Assembly (NCBI GenBank): GCA_021156365.1
Contig: JAJNDK010000007.1
Span: 186,001-250,000 of the forward strand
From: Bacteroidota bacterium
GTDB lineage: Bacteria > Bacteroidota > Bacteroidia > B-17B0 > Aurantibacillaceae
DNA: 64,000 bases
Direction: 5' to 3'
Positions 52,464 through 61,174 of the stretch are shown here, piece by piece (the stretch's first letter is position 1; each line of letters opens with the position of its first letter). Both the position numbers and the translations under genes were made by a program. Under the pieces are notes generated by a model. That model did not search any database, was not told the origin of the DNA, and saw only the letters and a program-made list of their open reading frames with translations.

Positions 52464-53084
52464 TTATTTCCTCGCATACTTCCAGTGCCGGATCTTGCCT
52501 TCGCTCATCCATTCGATCGCATCGGCCAGTCTTTTTTCGCGGGTGGCTTCCGTTTTCGCATCCGCCAGCCATACTACGTATTCTTTTTTATTGCTGTAGC
52601 TGAATGCATCGAAGGTCGCTTTTGCTTTTTTGTTTTTCTTCAGGGCAGCTGTCAGGAAATCCGGGATCTCCAGCTCCTGGGCCACATCCGTTTTTTTTCT
52701 TCCCGGAGTTTTTATACCCGCCTCATTCAGCTTCATAGCATCTTTAATATAATCCAGCATGATCTTATCCGAAGGCAGGTCTTTCAGAGAAGTTATCCGT
52801 CCCAGGTGTCCCATGGCTTCTTCCGTTTTTGCCATGCCCACCAGCTTATCCGCATCTTTCATCAGGGCCGCTTTCCAGAAACTGAAGGCACAATGCTGTT
52901 TAAAAGAAGCCATGCTGCACATCACGCTTCCTTTATAATCAAAATGCGGAAAGCTCCACTTCATGGTCTCTTCCACTTCGGGGCAGGCTTTGTGAACCAG
53001 TGCACGCAGATGTGTTAAGATCGGTTTTGCAAATGTTTCGGCATTTGTAATGTATGCGTCGATACGTTTGTCTTTTGTTGGCAT
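52464..53084 (-). CDS. YdeI/OmdA-like protein with DUF1801 domain
   Basis: The 206-residue cytosolic protein joins an N-terminal DUF1801 part (HLRALVHKACPEVEETMKWS, PHFDYKG, FKQHCAFSFWKA) to a C-terminal bacteriocin-protection YdeI/OmdA part (FLTAALKKNKKAKATFDAFS, EYVVWLADAKTEATREKRL, AIEWMSEGK). This pairing is frequent in Bacteroidota. Biochemical function unknown. Confidence 0.88.
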   Translation of the reverse strand: MPTKDKRIDAYITNAETFAKPILTHLRALVHKACPEVEETMKWSFPHFDYKGSVMCSMASFKQHCAFSFWKAALMKDADKLVGMAKTEEAMGHLGRITSLKDLPSDKIMLDYIKDAMKLNEAGIKTPGRKKTDVAQELEIPDFLTAALKKNKKAKATFDAFSYSNKKEYVVWLADAKTEATREKRLADAIEWMSEGKIRHWKYARK

Positions 53085-53097
53085 AGTAGGATCGGTT

Positions 53098-54792
53098 TTA
53101 TTTTTTCAAAATACGAAGACGTCCGTCTATATATATCGTCTGCCCGTCTTTTTTCGCTTTAACTTGTGGAGCTGAGTCTTCCCAATAATAATGCAAATTC
53201 TTCATATCAGGAAATTCGTCCAGGAAAATAAAATGAAAAGCATTCGGGACACAAACCGCAACACATTTATTGCCATTAACGATACCGGCAATATACATGG
53301 CGTAATCGCTGCAGTATACTTTCTGCACTTTGTCAAAAAATGCCGGGGTTTTGCATACGAAACCATTAGTGTTTTCCGGGTTGTAAAAGCTGAACAAGGC
53401 TGCCCCGGTTTTGCCATCCCGGTTAAATAGAAAAGCCTGGAATCCGTTATCTTCTTTACTGCTTACAACAGCCCGGACAGGTATATAGTTGACGGTGCTG
53501 TCATAAACAGTCAGTACACCGTACATCAGATTTGCTATCTGCGGTCCTTTTCCGATATCGATCATATACACCCACGAATCCTCCTTCTCATACAGGAGCT
53601 TATAAGGTACGGCTTTGCCTTCTTTCGAAAATACCTGCAAGGTGTTTTTATACTGGTCAGGATCGGAAACTGCAATAAAATCTTTTATCGCCTTTCTTTT
53701 GTCATTTACTATATCGGTTACAGTCAGGTTGGCCTTCGGATTCTGTGCAATAATAGTGCTATTCATGGCCAATACAGGTGGAGCATCGTCGGAAACATTT
53801 TGCAGCAGAAAAATAGTTCCGAAGCCATATTCGATGCCCTGGTATTCGTCTTCAGTAGCCGGCCATTTCAGAAATAATTCGCCCTGTTCCGTGTAGTATT
53901 CTGCCACTTTTCCATTTAGCAGGGAGAAGTACGGAACATACTTCCCGCTTACGTGATCCTTATAACTTGCAGACTCTGTTATTTGACTGGCCGGCCTTGT
54001 GAAAAAAGGTTTAGCTTGCCCGGTTTCATATACTTCTGCCTGTTGGACCCCGTTTACTGTACGGAGCCGGATCGCTTTGCCATTTATGAAATCAAGCTCA
54101 TCGTTATCGAAAGGTATAAGTGTACTGCCGTTTAGATCTATGAGTCCGTACTTCCATAAATTATTCATGAGTACGAGGTTGCTGTCGACAAAGCGCGGAT
54201 AGCTGTAACCGGTATATTCTTTGAAAATGCTGCCATCCATACGATACAGGGTAACAGTATCCCTGATGTGCGGAAAATAAATGAGCTTCGTTTTTGAATC
54301 GGCCTCCGGTCCCCACCTGGACCTTGCTTTGCGGGTAAACAACACTTTTCCGGAATTGGTAATAATTGTCCATTCTTTTAATCCTGGCCCCTTTTCTTCC
54401 GATAGTTTGAACAGAGAATCGGAGAAGGGTATGATCTGGCCGGTAGACCAATTGGAAATAAAACTGCCGGTAACAGGGTTGAAAAGATTGAACTCTTTTT
54501 TTTCTTTTTCAGGGTAGCGCGAAACATAGAATACACCATGAAGTACGGCAGAGTTGAATTGGTAATCATGGCCCCATTGGGCTTTCAGGACTTCTTTTCC
54601 TCCGGTGTTTTCAAAAAGCTGATAATGCACTTCCGAAGCAGGCTTTTCGGGCAATTCAACCAATCGGAACTTTTCGTTGCTGAAAATTGTTGTCTGGGAA
54701 AATAATACCGTGGATTGCAGCAAAAGAACGTATACTGCAAGCGTGGTAAAAACTGATCGCTTTGTTCTATAATTTTTTTCCGTTGACATCAA
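53098..54792 (-). CDS. Exported WG-repeat-like beta protein, long form
   Basis: The 564-residue protein has a signal anchor or signal peptide (SVFTTLAVYVLLLQSTVLFS) and many short strands in a propeller-like order, with degenerate WG-like units (WKYGLIDLNGSTLIPFDNDE). No catalytic motif. The start overlaps the end of the upstream WG gene by about 26 bases, so they are one transcription unit. Confidence 0.78.
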   Translation of the reverse strand: MMSTEKNYRTKRSVFTTLAVYVLLLQSTVLFSQTTIFSNEKFRLVELPEKPASEVHYQLFENTGGKEVLKAQWGHDYQFNSAVLHGVFYVSRYPEKEKKEFNLFNPVTGSFISNWSTGQIIPFSDSLFKLSEEKGPGLKEWTIITNSGKVLFTRKARSRWGPEADSKTKLIYFPHIRDTVTLYRMDGSIFKEYTGYSYPRFVDSNLVLMNNLWKYGLIDLNGSTLIPFDNDELDFINGKAIRLRTVNGVQQAEVYETGQAKPFFTRPASQITESASYKDHVSGKYVPYFSLLNGKVAEYYTEQGELFLKWPATEDEYQGIEYGFGTIFLLQNVSDDAPPVLAMNSTIIAQNPKANLTVTDIVNDKRKAIKDFIAVSDPDQYKNTLQVFSKEGKAVPYKLLYEKEDSWVYMIDIGKGPQIANLMYGVLTVYDSTVNYIPVRAVVSSKEDNGFQAFLFNRDGKTGAALFSFYNPENTNGFVCKTPAFFDKVQKVYCSDYAMYIAGIVNGNKCVAVCVPNAFHFIFLDEFPDMKNLHYYWEDSAPQVKAKKDGQTIYIDGRLRILKK

Positions 54793-55648
54793 TATAGAAT
54801 TCCTCCTCTTTCAGCGTTACTTTTGCTTTGCCGTTTGCGAAAGGCTCTGCACTGTCGTAGATCGTGGCGATCACTTCTTTACCTGCCTTGTTTACAAAAC
54901 CTTTTTTCTTTTTGCATTCCACTATGATCAGGCCATCGCTGATCCTATCCGTAATGTCATCGTATTTGAGCGAGAGCACTTTTTTTGCAGCCGTATCGGC
55001 TATTCCGAAATGATCGTTCAGCTTCACCACGATGAGCCCGGTAGCATACTGCTGGTATACGGCATCGTATTTTACAGGGGTGATCTCTTTGCCACTCCTG
55101 TTGATCAGTCCGTGTTTATGGTTTTTCATCACTTCCGCTATGCCTCCCTGGAAATCATGGATGTTCTCGTATTTCATCGGAGTCAGCTCTTTGCCGGTTT
55201 TGGAAATGAAGCCCCATTTGTCCTGCATCGCCACAGCGGCATATCCTTCGTGGAAACTATGGGCGGAGCTGTATTTAAGATCAATGACCTCTTCCCCGGT
55301 TCTGTCGATAAAGCCATACTTGCCATTGTTCATTACATCAGCCATGTCTTCATCAAAATCATATACAAAATCATATTTGGGAGCAACGATCTCTTTGCCC
55401 TGCGGATTGAGGAAACCCCACTTTTTTGCGTTACGGATCCTTGCTGCTCCGTGCACATAGGCATCCACTTCGGCATAGGGCAAATTGGCAGCGATTATTT
55501 CTTTCGTGGTTTTATCACTGATCTTCCAGTTCCCACTGTCCCCGCTGATCTGCAGCGAAGCTTCTGCACTATTTTTCTGTGCATTCAGCCCTGTGATGCA
55601 CAGGCTAAGGATGGCTATACAGGCGCCGGTCTTAAAACGTTTTTTCAT
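54767..55648 (-). CDS. WG-repeat-containing exported protein
   Basis: The 293-residue protein has a signal peptide (ACIAILSLCITGLNAQ) and then about seven WG/KWG repeats of about 30 residues (KKWGFLNPQGKEIVAPKYD, GKYGFIDRTGEEVIDLKYS, DKWGFISKTGKELTPMKYE). WG repeats form beta-rich scaffolds; the ligand is unknown. It is 20 bases downstream of the histidine kinase gene. Confidence 0.88.
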   Translation of the reverse strand: MKKRFKTGACIAILSLCITGLNAQKNSAEASLQISGDSGNWKISDKTTKEIIAANLPYAEVDAYVHGAARIRNAKKWGFLNPQGKEIVAPKYDFVYDFDEDMADVMNNGKYGFIDRTGEEVIDLKYSSAHSFHEGYAAVAMQDKWGFISKTGKELTPMKYENIHDFQGGIAEVMKNHKHGLINRSGKEITPVKYDAVYQQYATGLIVVKLNDHFGIADTAAKKVLSLKYDDITDRISDGLIIVECKKKKGFVNKAGKEVIATIYDSAEPFANGKAKVTLKEEEFYIDVNGKKL

Positions 55649-55668
55649 AATTTTTCGAATGGGTAAAT

Positions 55669-57093
55669 TTAGTTTTTTTCCTTGAAATGGATACTGATCT
55701 GCGTTCCTTTATCCTGATGAAAATGAACGCTGGCATCGATCTGCTCAGCGAGTAAATAAATAAGCTCGGTGCCAAAGCTGGAATTGCCTTTACTGATGGG
55801 CTTTCCGGTGATGCCGATCCCGTTGTCGGATATGCTGAATGAATCGTCTTTGCTGCGGACCGTGATCTCTCCCTGTCCTTCCGGGAATGCATATTTGAAT
55901 GAATTGCTCATAGCCTCATTCAGGATCAGGCCGAGCGGGATCATTTTATCCACCTCAAAGGAAACAGAGGAAGGGATCTGCAGCTGAAGCCGTATACCCG
56001 GTTTGTTGTAGCTGGTTTGCAATTGTCCGAAAAGCGAACGTACATATTTCGACACATTGATAGCGCTCAGGTTGGAATTGGCATAGAGCATCTCGTGGAT
56101 CAGCGCCATGGAAATGATACGGTTCTGACTTTCGGCCACCATCTCGGAGAACTGCTTGTCGTTGGCTTTTTCTGCGTGCAGCTTCAGCAGGCTGGTGATC
56201 ACCTGCAGGTTGTTCTTCACCCGGTGATGGATCTCACGAAGAAGCGTTTCTTTTTCTTTCAGCGCGGCTGCAATTTTTTCTTCATTCTTTTTACGTTCGA
56301 AAAAGAGCGGGACATTGTATTTTGTTCTGCGTTTATCCGGCTGCGATTCTTTCTTCAGGTAGTCATTGATCCGCGAAGGTGGTGCCATGATAAAAGTGCA
56401 GTTCTTGTCGCCCTTTGCCCTGCAGCTTATTTCCACGGCAGTAAGCTCGATACCGAAGCTCTCTTCGCACCAGCCCGACGAATAGCCCGCATTCATGGAA
56501 CAGACCGCAAAATCCGTTTTCTCACCCGAGCGTATCCAGGAGTCCGCTTCGAAGGAATAGGGATGATGGTATTTGATGTAAAATTTCTCATCCGGTGAAG
56601 GATTACTTTCCGGTAATATATCCACAAAAGCCCAGCCGGTATAGGCAAAATGGATAGGGCCTGCAGAGAGCTTGGAAATAGGATCTTTCAGCTTCATTTT
56701 CGAATGGAAGTTCCGGGCATCTTCGATTCCGATCAGGTGCGCCATATCGAACAGCAGATTGCTCCCGATCCGGATCGCTTCGGGAGTGGGGCGATCGGCA
56801 TACAGCTTAATGATGTTCTTCAGGAAGTCGCTGGACAATGCTTCGGCGCGCATCAGGATATAACGTTGCCCGCTGATCTCTATTCTCGAAAGGCTCGGAT
56901 TGGTTTTGAAAGACTGAAAATATTTTTTCACACTGAGTGCTGCCTTGTCAAAAGCAGGCTCGATATTCTTAGGTGTTTTAACTGTTTTCTTCTCGGTGTA
57001 AAAAGGCTCTTTCTTTTTTTTGAGCAGCGCATTTTCTTTCTCCAGGTCGCGGATACGCTTTTTCAATTCCGGTATGTTGTCCCTGGTTTTCAT
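55669..57093 (-). CDS. Soluble V4R-domain sensor histidine kinase (HisKA_2/HWE type)
   Basis: The 474-residue protein has no membrane segment. There is an N-terminal coiled coil, then a V4R/XylR_N-like ligand domain (about 100-250; GYSSGWCEESFGIELTAVEI and CRAKGDKNCTF). The phospho-acceptor box is EIHHRVKNNLQVI near residue 288, and the HATPase domain has LILNEAMSNSFKYAF, ISDNGIG and SSFGTELIYLLAEQ. V4R domains bind small hydrophobic ligands or metals in relatives. No response regulator is nearby. Confidence 0.9.
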   Translation of the reverse strand: MKTRDNIPELKKRIRDLEKENALLKKKKEPFYTEKKTVKTPKNIEPAFDKAALSVKKYFQSFKTNPSLSRIEISGQRYILMRAEALSSDFLKNIIKLYADRPTPEAIRIGSNLLFDMAHLIGIEDARNFHSKMKLKDPISKLSAGPIHFAYTGWAFVDILPESNPSPDEKFYIKYHHPYSFEADSWIRSGEKTDFAVCSMNAGYSSGWCEESFGIELTAVEISCRAKGDKNCTFIMAPPSRINDYLKKESQPDKRRTKYNVPLFFERKKNEEKIAAALKEKETLLREIHHRVKNNLQVITSLLKLHAEKANDKQFSEMVAESQNRIISMALIHEMLYANSNLSAINVSKYVRSLFGQLQTSYNKPGIRLQLQIPSSVSFEVDKMIPLGLILNEAMSNSFKYAFPEGQGEITVRSKDDSFSISDNGIGITGKPISKGNSSFGTELIYLLAEQIDASVHFHQDKGTQISIHFKEKN

Positions 57094-57190
57094 TCAGAAA
57101 GGAATGCGATTTTGAAGAGTAAAGGTATAAAAATCGAATATCCGGGGAAATTTATTTTAAATCCGGAAAGATGTGGGTAACCACTCGCGA

Positions 57191-57243
57191 GCACGCAGAG
57201 AAACCTTTGCTGCCTTCGCGTAAAACTTCGCGCTCCTTTGCGG
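57191..57243. repeat. Degenerate interspersed repeat, ACGCAGAG/CTTTGCG family
   Basis: The segment between the kinase and symporter genes contains GCACGCAGAGAAACCTTTGC, CTTCGCG and CTCCTTTGCGG, related to the other copies in the window. Confidence 0.5.
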
Positions 57244-58752
57244 TTAACCTTTCACCGCTGTGGCAACGATCTCCGGCTCCCGCTTCACAATGAAGAGCAG
57301 CCCGAGAAAGGTCAGCAATCCGTTCCAGATGATCAGGTCGTTGCCGATCACATATCCCCCGAACCAGTCCTTGGAGTATGTACTCAGCAGGTAACAAAGA
57401 GCGGGTGCGATCACACAGACAAGAGGCACCATTTTGTCCATCAGTTTTTTCTTCAGCAGGAGCCCGAAGGCGAACAGCCCTAACAGCGGACCATAGGTAT
57501 AGCCTGCCACTTTAAGGATGGTATCAATGATGGCCGAATCATTCAGTGCGTCAAAGATCAGGATCACCAGCCAGAGCAATACGGCAAAGCTGATGTGGAT
57601 AATATGCCGGTACTTGTTTTTTTTCTGTTCGGAAATATGGCCTTTTTTATCCAGCTCCAGCATATCGATGTACATGGAAGTGGTAAGTGTGGTTAGCACA
57701 GAATCTGCACTGCTGAAGGTAGCTGCAGTGAGCCCGATGATGAAGACCAGGCCGGCAAAAACACCCAGGTGATTCAGAGCGAGGTTCGGGAATACTTTAT
57801 CGGTGATGACTTTTGTAGCGGTGCCGTCCATCGGCAGGGCAATACCGTTTTCATTGTAATACAGGTAAAGCAATGCGCCCAGGGCCAGGAAGAAAATATT
57901 GACAATGATCAGCACAATGCTGAACCAGAAAATATTTTTCTGCGCTTCGCCAAGTGTTTTCATGCTCAGGTTCTTTTGCATCATGTTCTGATCGAGACCT
58001 GTCATGGTAACGGCAATAAAGATCCCGCCGAGGAACTGCTTGGGAAAGAATGAAGCGGCCTTCCAGTCACCAAAGAATGTTTTGGAATACTCCGAAGCAC
58101 TGATCTTAGAAACGACATCACTTATGTTCCAGCCGGTATGGTTCATAATGGCTGCGATAGAAAGCACTACGCCCAATATGAGGAAAAGCGATTGAAAAGT
58201 ATCGGTCCACACGAGTGTTTTGATGCCGCCTTTGTAAGTGTATACGAGCATCAGGGCAATGATCACCGAAACGCTTACGGCAAAAGGAATATGAAATCCT
58301 TCGATGCGGTCGAATACAAAATACTGGATCACGCCGGCTGCAAGGAAAAGCCTGCCCGCCGCTCCTAAGACGCGCGAAAGGATAAAGTAAAAAGCACCTG
58401 TTTTCTGTGTAATGCGTCCGAAGCGGGTTTCCAGGTAGGTGTAGATGGAAAGCAAATTCATCCGGTAATAGAGTGGAAGCAGCACATGTGAAATGATCAG
58501 GTAACCGAAAAAATAGCCCAGCACCAATTGCATATAGGAGAAACCATTCGCGCCCACAGCACCCGGAACAGAGATATACGTTACGCCCGAAAGAGAGTCG
58601 CCAAGCATACCGAATGCCACTGCGTACCAGGGAGAAGCTTTGTTACCGATGAAATAGGATTCGGAATTACTGTTGCGGGAAGTGATCCAGGCAATGACCA
58701 GCAAAAAACCGAAGTAACCGAGTATGCAGGAAATGACGAGCAGTGATGACAT
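57244..58752 (-). CDS. Sodium:solute symporter family (SSS) transporter
   Basis: The 502-residue polytopic protein of about 13 helices has SSS signatures: AFGMLGDSLSGVTYISVPG early, RFGRITQKTGAFYFILSRVLG (two adjacent stretches), TYKGGIKTLVWTDTFQSL and ATFSSADSVLTTLTTSMY. It couples Na+ entry to uptake of an organic solute that cannot be read from the sequence. Divergent from recR. Confidence 0.92.
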   Translation of the reverse strand: MSSLLVISCILGYFGFLLVIAWITSRNSNSESYFIGNKASPWYAVAFGMLGDSLSGVTYISVPGAVGANGFSYMQLVLGYFFGYLIISHVLLPLYYRMNLLSIYTYLETRFGRITQKTGAFYFILSRVLGAAGRLFLAAGVIQYFVFDRIEGFHIPFAVSVSVIIALMLVYTYKGGIKTLVWTDTFQSLFLILGVVLSIAAIMNHTGWNISDVVSKISASEYSKTFFGDWKAASFFPKQFLGGIFIAVTMTGLDQNMMQKNLSMKTLGEAQKNIFWFSIVLIIVNIFFLALGALLYLYYNENGIALPMDGTATKVITDKVFPNLALNHLGVFAGLVFIIGLTAATFSSADSVLTTLTTSMYIDMLELDKKGHISEQKKNKYRHIIHISFAVLLWLVILIFDALNDSAIIDTILKVAGYTYGPLLGLFAFGLLLKKKLMDKMVPLVCVIAPALCYLLSTYSKDWFGGYVIGNDLIIWNGLLTFLGLLFIVKREPEIVATAVKG

Positions 58753-58878
58753 AGCACGAAGTTCGCCTTCTGAATGCTAAAATACCGGTACGGGAGCGAT
58801 TAGTTCTTCACAGGAATTTGTTCACTAAATAGCCTGTTTTTTTAACTCTTTTCGGGACTTTATACCACGGAATTGCCG

Positions 58879-58886
58879 TATTTTTG
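58879..58886 (+). promoter_or_regulatory. -7 box of recR (TATTTTTG)
   Basis: An exact TAnnTTTG match ends five bases before the recR ATG, so the mRNA would have a very short or absent leader. Confidence 0.6.
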
Positions 58887-58891
58887 CAGTT

Positions 58892-59512
58892 ATGGAATTT
58901 TCTTCGAAACTGATCGAACGCGCAGTAAATGAGTTTTCTCAGCTACCGGGTGTTGGCAAGAAAACGGCGCTCCGTTTTGTGCTACATATGTTGAAAAAGG
59001 AAAAGGAGGAAGTAGAAGGTTTTTCCGAATCACTGCTAAGGCTCCGCAATGAGATCTGCTTCTGTAAGAACTGCTACAATATTTCGGATAAAGAACTGTG
59101 TGAGATCTGCTCCAATCCTTCGCGCGACGAAAGGGTGATCTGTGTGGTACAGGACATCCGTGATGTGATGGCGATCGAGAATACCGGTTTGTTCAGGGGA
59201 CAGTATCATATTTTAGGAGGAGTTATTTCTCCGATCGAAGGAATCGGTCCGGCTAACCTTACTGTAGAACCTTTGGTAAGGAAAATAGAAAGCACAGGAG
59301 TGCAGGAAATCATCATGGCGTTGCCGGCTACCATGGAAGGAGAAACAACGAATTTTTATATCTACAAAAAGATAGCGGCTTTCAATATCACCGTTTCCAC
59401 TATTGCACGTGGTATTGCCATTGGCGATGAGCTGGAATATGCAGATGAAGTAACCTTAGGAAGATCCATTCAGTTCAGGGTGCCGTACAGCAATCAATTG
59501 GTAAATAAGTAA
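58892..59512 (+). CDS. recR: Recombination mediator RecR
   Basis: The 206-residue protein has the N-terminal HhH ([20 protein letters not shown]), C4 zinc finger (Cys58, 61, 70, 73) and Toprim domain ([28 protein letters not shown]). RecR works with RecO and RecF to load RecA on gapped DNA. Convergent with the next gene. Confidence 0.97.
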   Translation: MEFSSKLIERAVNEFSQLPGVGKKTALRFVLHMLKKEKEEVEGFSESLLRLRNEICFCKNCYNISDKELCEICSNPSRDERVICVVQDIRDVMAIENTGLFRGQYHILGGVISPIEGIGPANLTVEPLVRKIESTGVQEIIMALPATMEGETTNFYIYKKIAAFNITVSTIARGIAIGDELEYADEVTLGRSIQFRVPYSNQLVNK

Positions 59513-59516
59513 GCCC

Positions 59517-61112
59517 TTAATTTTCCAGTTTCAACACCTTCACCGGTTTGCACTGATCAATGCTGATATAATACACACCAGCCGATAAGTTGGAGCCTAC
59601 CGTGATCTCCCCCGAATTATTTTGTAGTACTCGCTCTTCAGCCAGTCTGCCAATATTGTCGTATACTTTCAACGTATGTTCCTGATCGTCGCTTTTTAAT
59701 GTGTAATATACGCTGAGCTCTTGTATAAATGGATTTTTTCCGCATTTGAAATCCGTCACCTCATTTGCATAATCCGCAATGCCCGTACCCAAAGGAAGCA
59801 GCTTCCTGTTTAAAAGCGTTAGCACTCCGTTTGTAAGTATCACATTGTTTACCACCAATGTCTGGTATCCGGCTTTGGAAAGCTGCACGGAATAGCTTCC
59901 CGCATCCACTGTCCCTGTTGCATACGTTCCGCCATTGGCAGTGGTTACGTCTGCTGTGCTTAATCCGATGATCTCTACCAGCACACCATTCAGGTTGGCT
60001 AATGTAACGGAGTCCTTTATGTTTCCTTCCAGCCAGCAGGCATGGATGTAAGTGGGTGTAAGCACATGCAATCCGTCTTCGATATTGGATACGACAATGG
60101 TGCCGGAAGGAAGGAAAGGATACACCCCCCATGCTCCGTGAAAGCCATCGCCCAACGAACCGCTGTAGGTATCGTATTTGCCCACTTCGATCATGTTGTG
60201 CGGACGGCTCACGTCTACAATATTAAATCCTTCCGTATACCAGGAAGTAACGGCAAAGCTGTCGTTTCGCACATGTACATTGTGTACAATGGAATTGCTT
60301 CCCGGATTGGTTTGCAGCCGGTCCAGTTCTGTAACGTTCCCCAGGTCACTGATATCATAGGAAGTAAGGAAGGAGTTGTTCACTTCATCGGTAGTGAACA
60401 ATGTTTTTTTATCGGGCGAAGGCCAGGTATTGTGGGTGAAATTTCCGGGAGTAGGAAAGGACGAAATGGTTTGAGGGCTTGTCTTATTAGTAAAATCAAT
60501 GATCGTACAGGTACCGTGAAAAACTTCTCCCCCGTAAAGTGTATCATTGTCTACATATCCGTCGTGCACATAACGCACATTGTATCTGCCCAGGTAAACG
60601 GGATTGTATGGATCTGCAAGACTTGCACACAAAGCACCGCTGTTTCCGATATTGGAGCCATACAGGTATATATTGCCTTTAGTGGTATCTACATGCAGTG
60701 CATGAATGCTACTTAATGTATTTGGACCGAAACTCGGTGTCCAGTGATGATAAGGCAACGTAGTTCCCGGCAAATTGCTGAGATCCACGATTTGTAAACC
60801 GCTTCCCGCCTCTGATGTTACATAGGCATATTTTTTATAAACTTTAATTTCTTTCCAGATCTGGTTAGGGCCTGCAGGCCATGGAATAGCTGCCAGCTCA
60901 AAAGGATTATCAGGATCGGTAACATCCACTATCGACATGCCGGTTTCCACACCTACCAGTGCATATTCTTTACCGGTGCTGTCAACATAGCCACAAATAT
61001 TGGCACATTCTTCCCCCGGATACGGGAGATTGCTGCGGTGGACGATATTGAAATTCTGCGCCATGCCGCTCAGGCTCAGTAGCGTGATGGCTATACATAC
61101 CAGTGTTTTCAT
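59517..61112 (-). CDS. Choice-of-anchor-B secreted protein with T9SS sorting domain
   Basis: The 531-residue protein has a signal peptide (CIAITLLSLSGMAQ) and then LVIVD-type propeller repeats (MSIVDVTDPDNPFELAAIPW, LQIVDLSNLPG, FNIVDVSRPHNMIEVGKYD). A CarboxypepD_reg-like domain follows (about 375-450; NLNGVLVEIIGLSTADVTTA). The T9SS-like tail ends LKVYDNIGRLAEERVLQ and GVYYISIDQCKPVKVL. Surface or secreted; function unknown. TACATTTG on the minus strand (61130-61137) is its likely -7 box. Confidence 0.88.
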   Translation of the reverse strand: MKTLVCIAITLLSLSGMAQNFNIVHRSNLPYPGEECANICGYVDSTGKEYALVGVETGMSIVDVTDPDNPFELAAIPWPAGPNQIWKEIKVYKKYAYVTSEAGSGLQIVDLSNLPGTTLPYHHWTPSFGPNTLSSIHALHVDTTKGNIYLYGSNIGNSGALCASLADPYNPVYLGRYNVRYVHDGYVDNDTLYGGEVFHGTCTIIDFTNKTSPQTISSFPTPGNFTHNTWPSPDKKTLFTTDEVNNSFLTSYDISDLGNVTELDRLQTNPGSNSIVHNVHVRNDSFAVTSWYTEGFNIVDVSRPHNMIEVGKYDTYSGSLGDGFHGAWGVYPFLPSGTIVVSNIEDGLHVLTPTYIHACWLEGNIKDSVTLANLNGVLVEIIGLSTADVTTANGGTYATGTVDAGSYSVQLSKAGYQTLVVNNVILTNGVLTLLNRKLLPLGTGIADYANEVTDFKCGKNPFIQELSVYYTLKSDDQEHTLKVYDNIGRLAEERVLQNNSGEITVGSNLSAGVYYISIDQCKPVKVLKLEN

Positions 61113-61129
61113 GTGAATAGTGCTTGGTC

Positions 61130-61137
61130 CAAATGTA
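61130..61137 (-). promoter_or_regulatory. -7 box of the choice-of-anchor-B gene (TACATTTG)
   Basis: This is an exact TAnnTTTG match on the minus strand, 17 bases before the ATG, in the 62-base divergent gap with recQ. Confidence 0.6.
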
Positions 61138-61153
61138 GCAAAATAATTTTTTA

Positions 61154-61161
61154 TACTTTTG
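61154..61161 (+). promoter_or_regulatory. -7 box of recQ (TACTTTTG)
   Basis: This is an exact TAnnTTTG match 13 bases before the recQ ATG. Confidence 0.6.
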
Positions 61162-61174
61162 AAGAATAGGTTAA

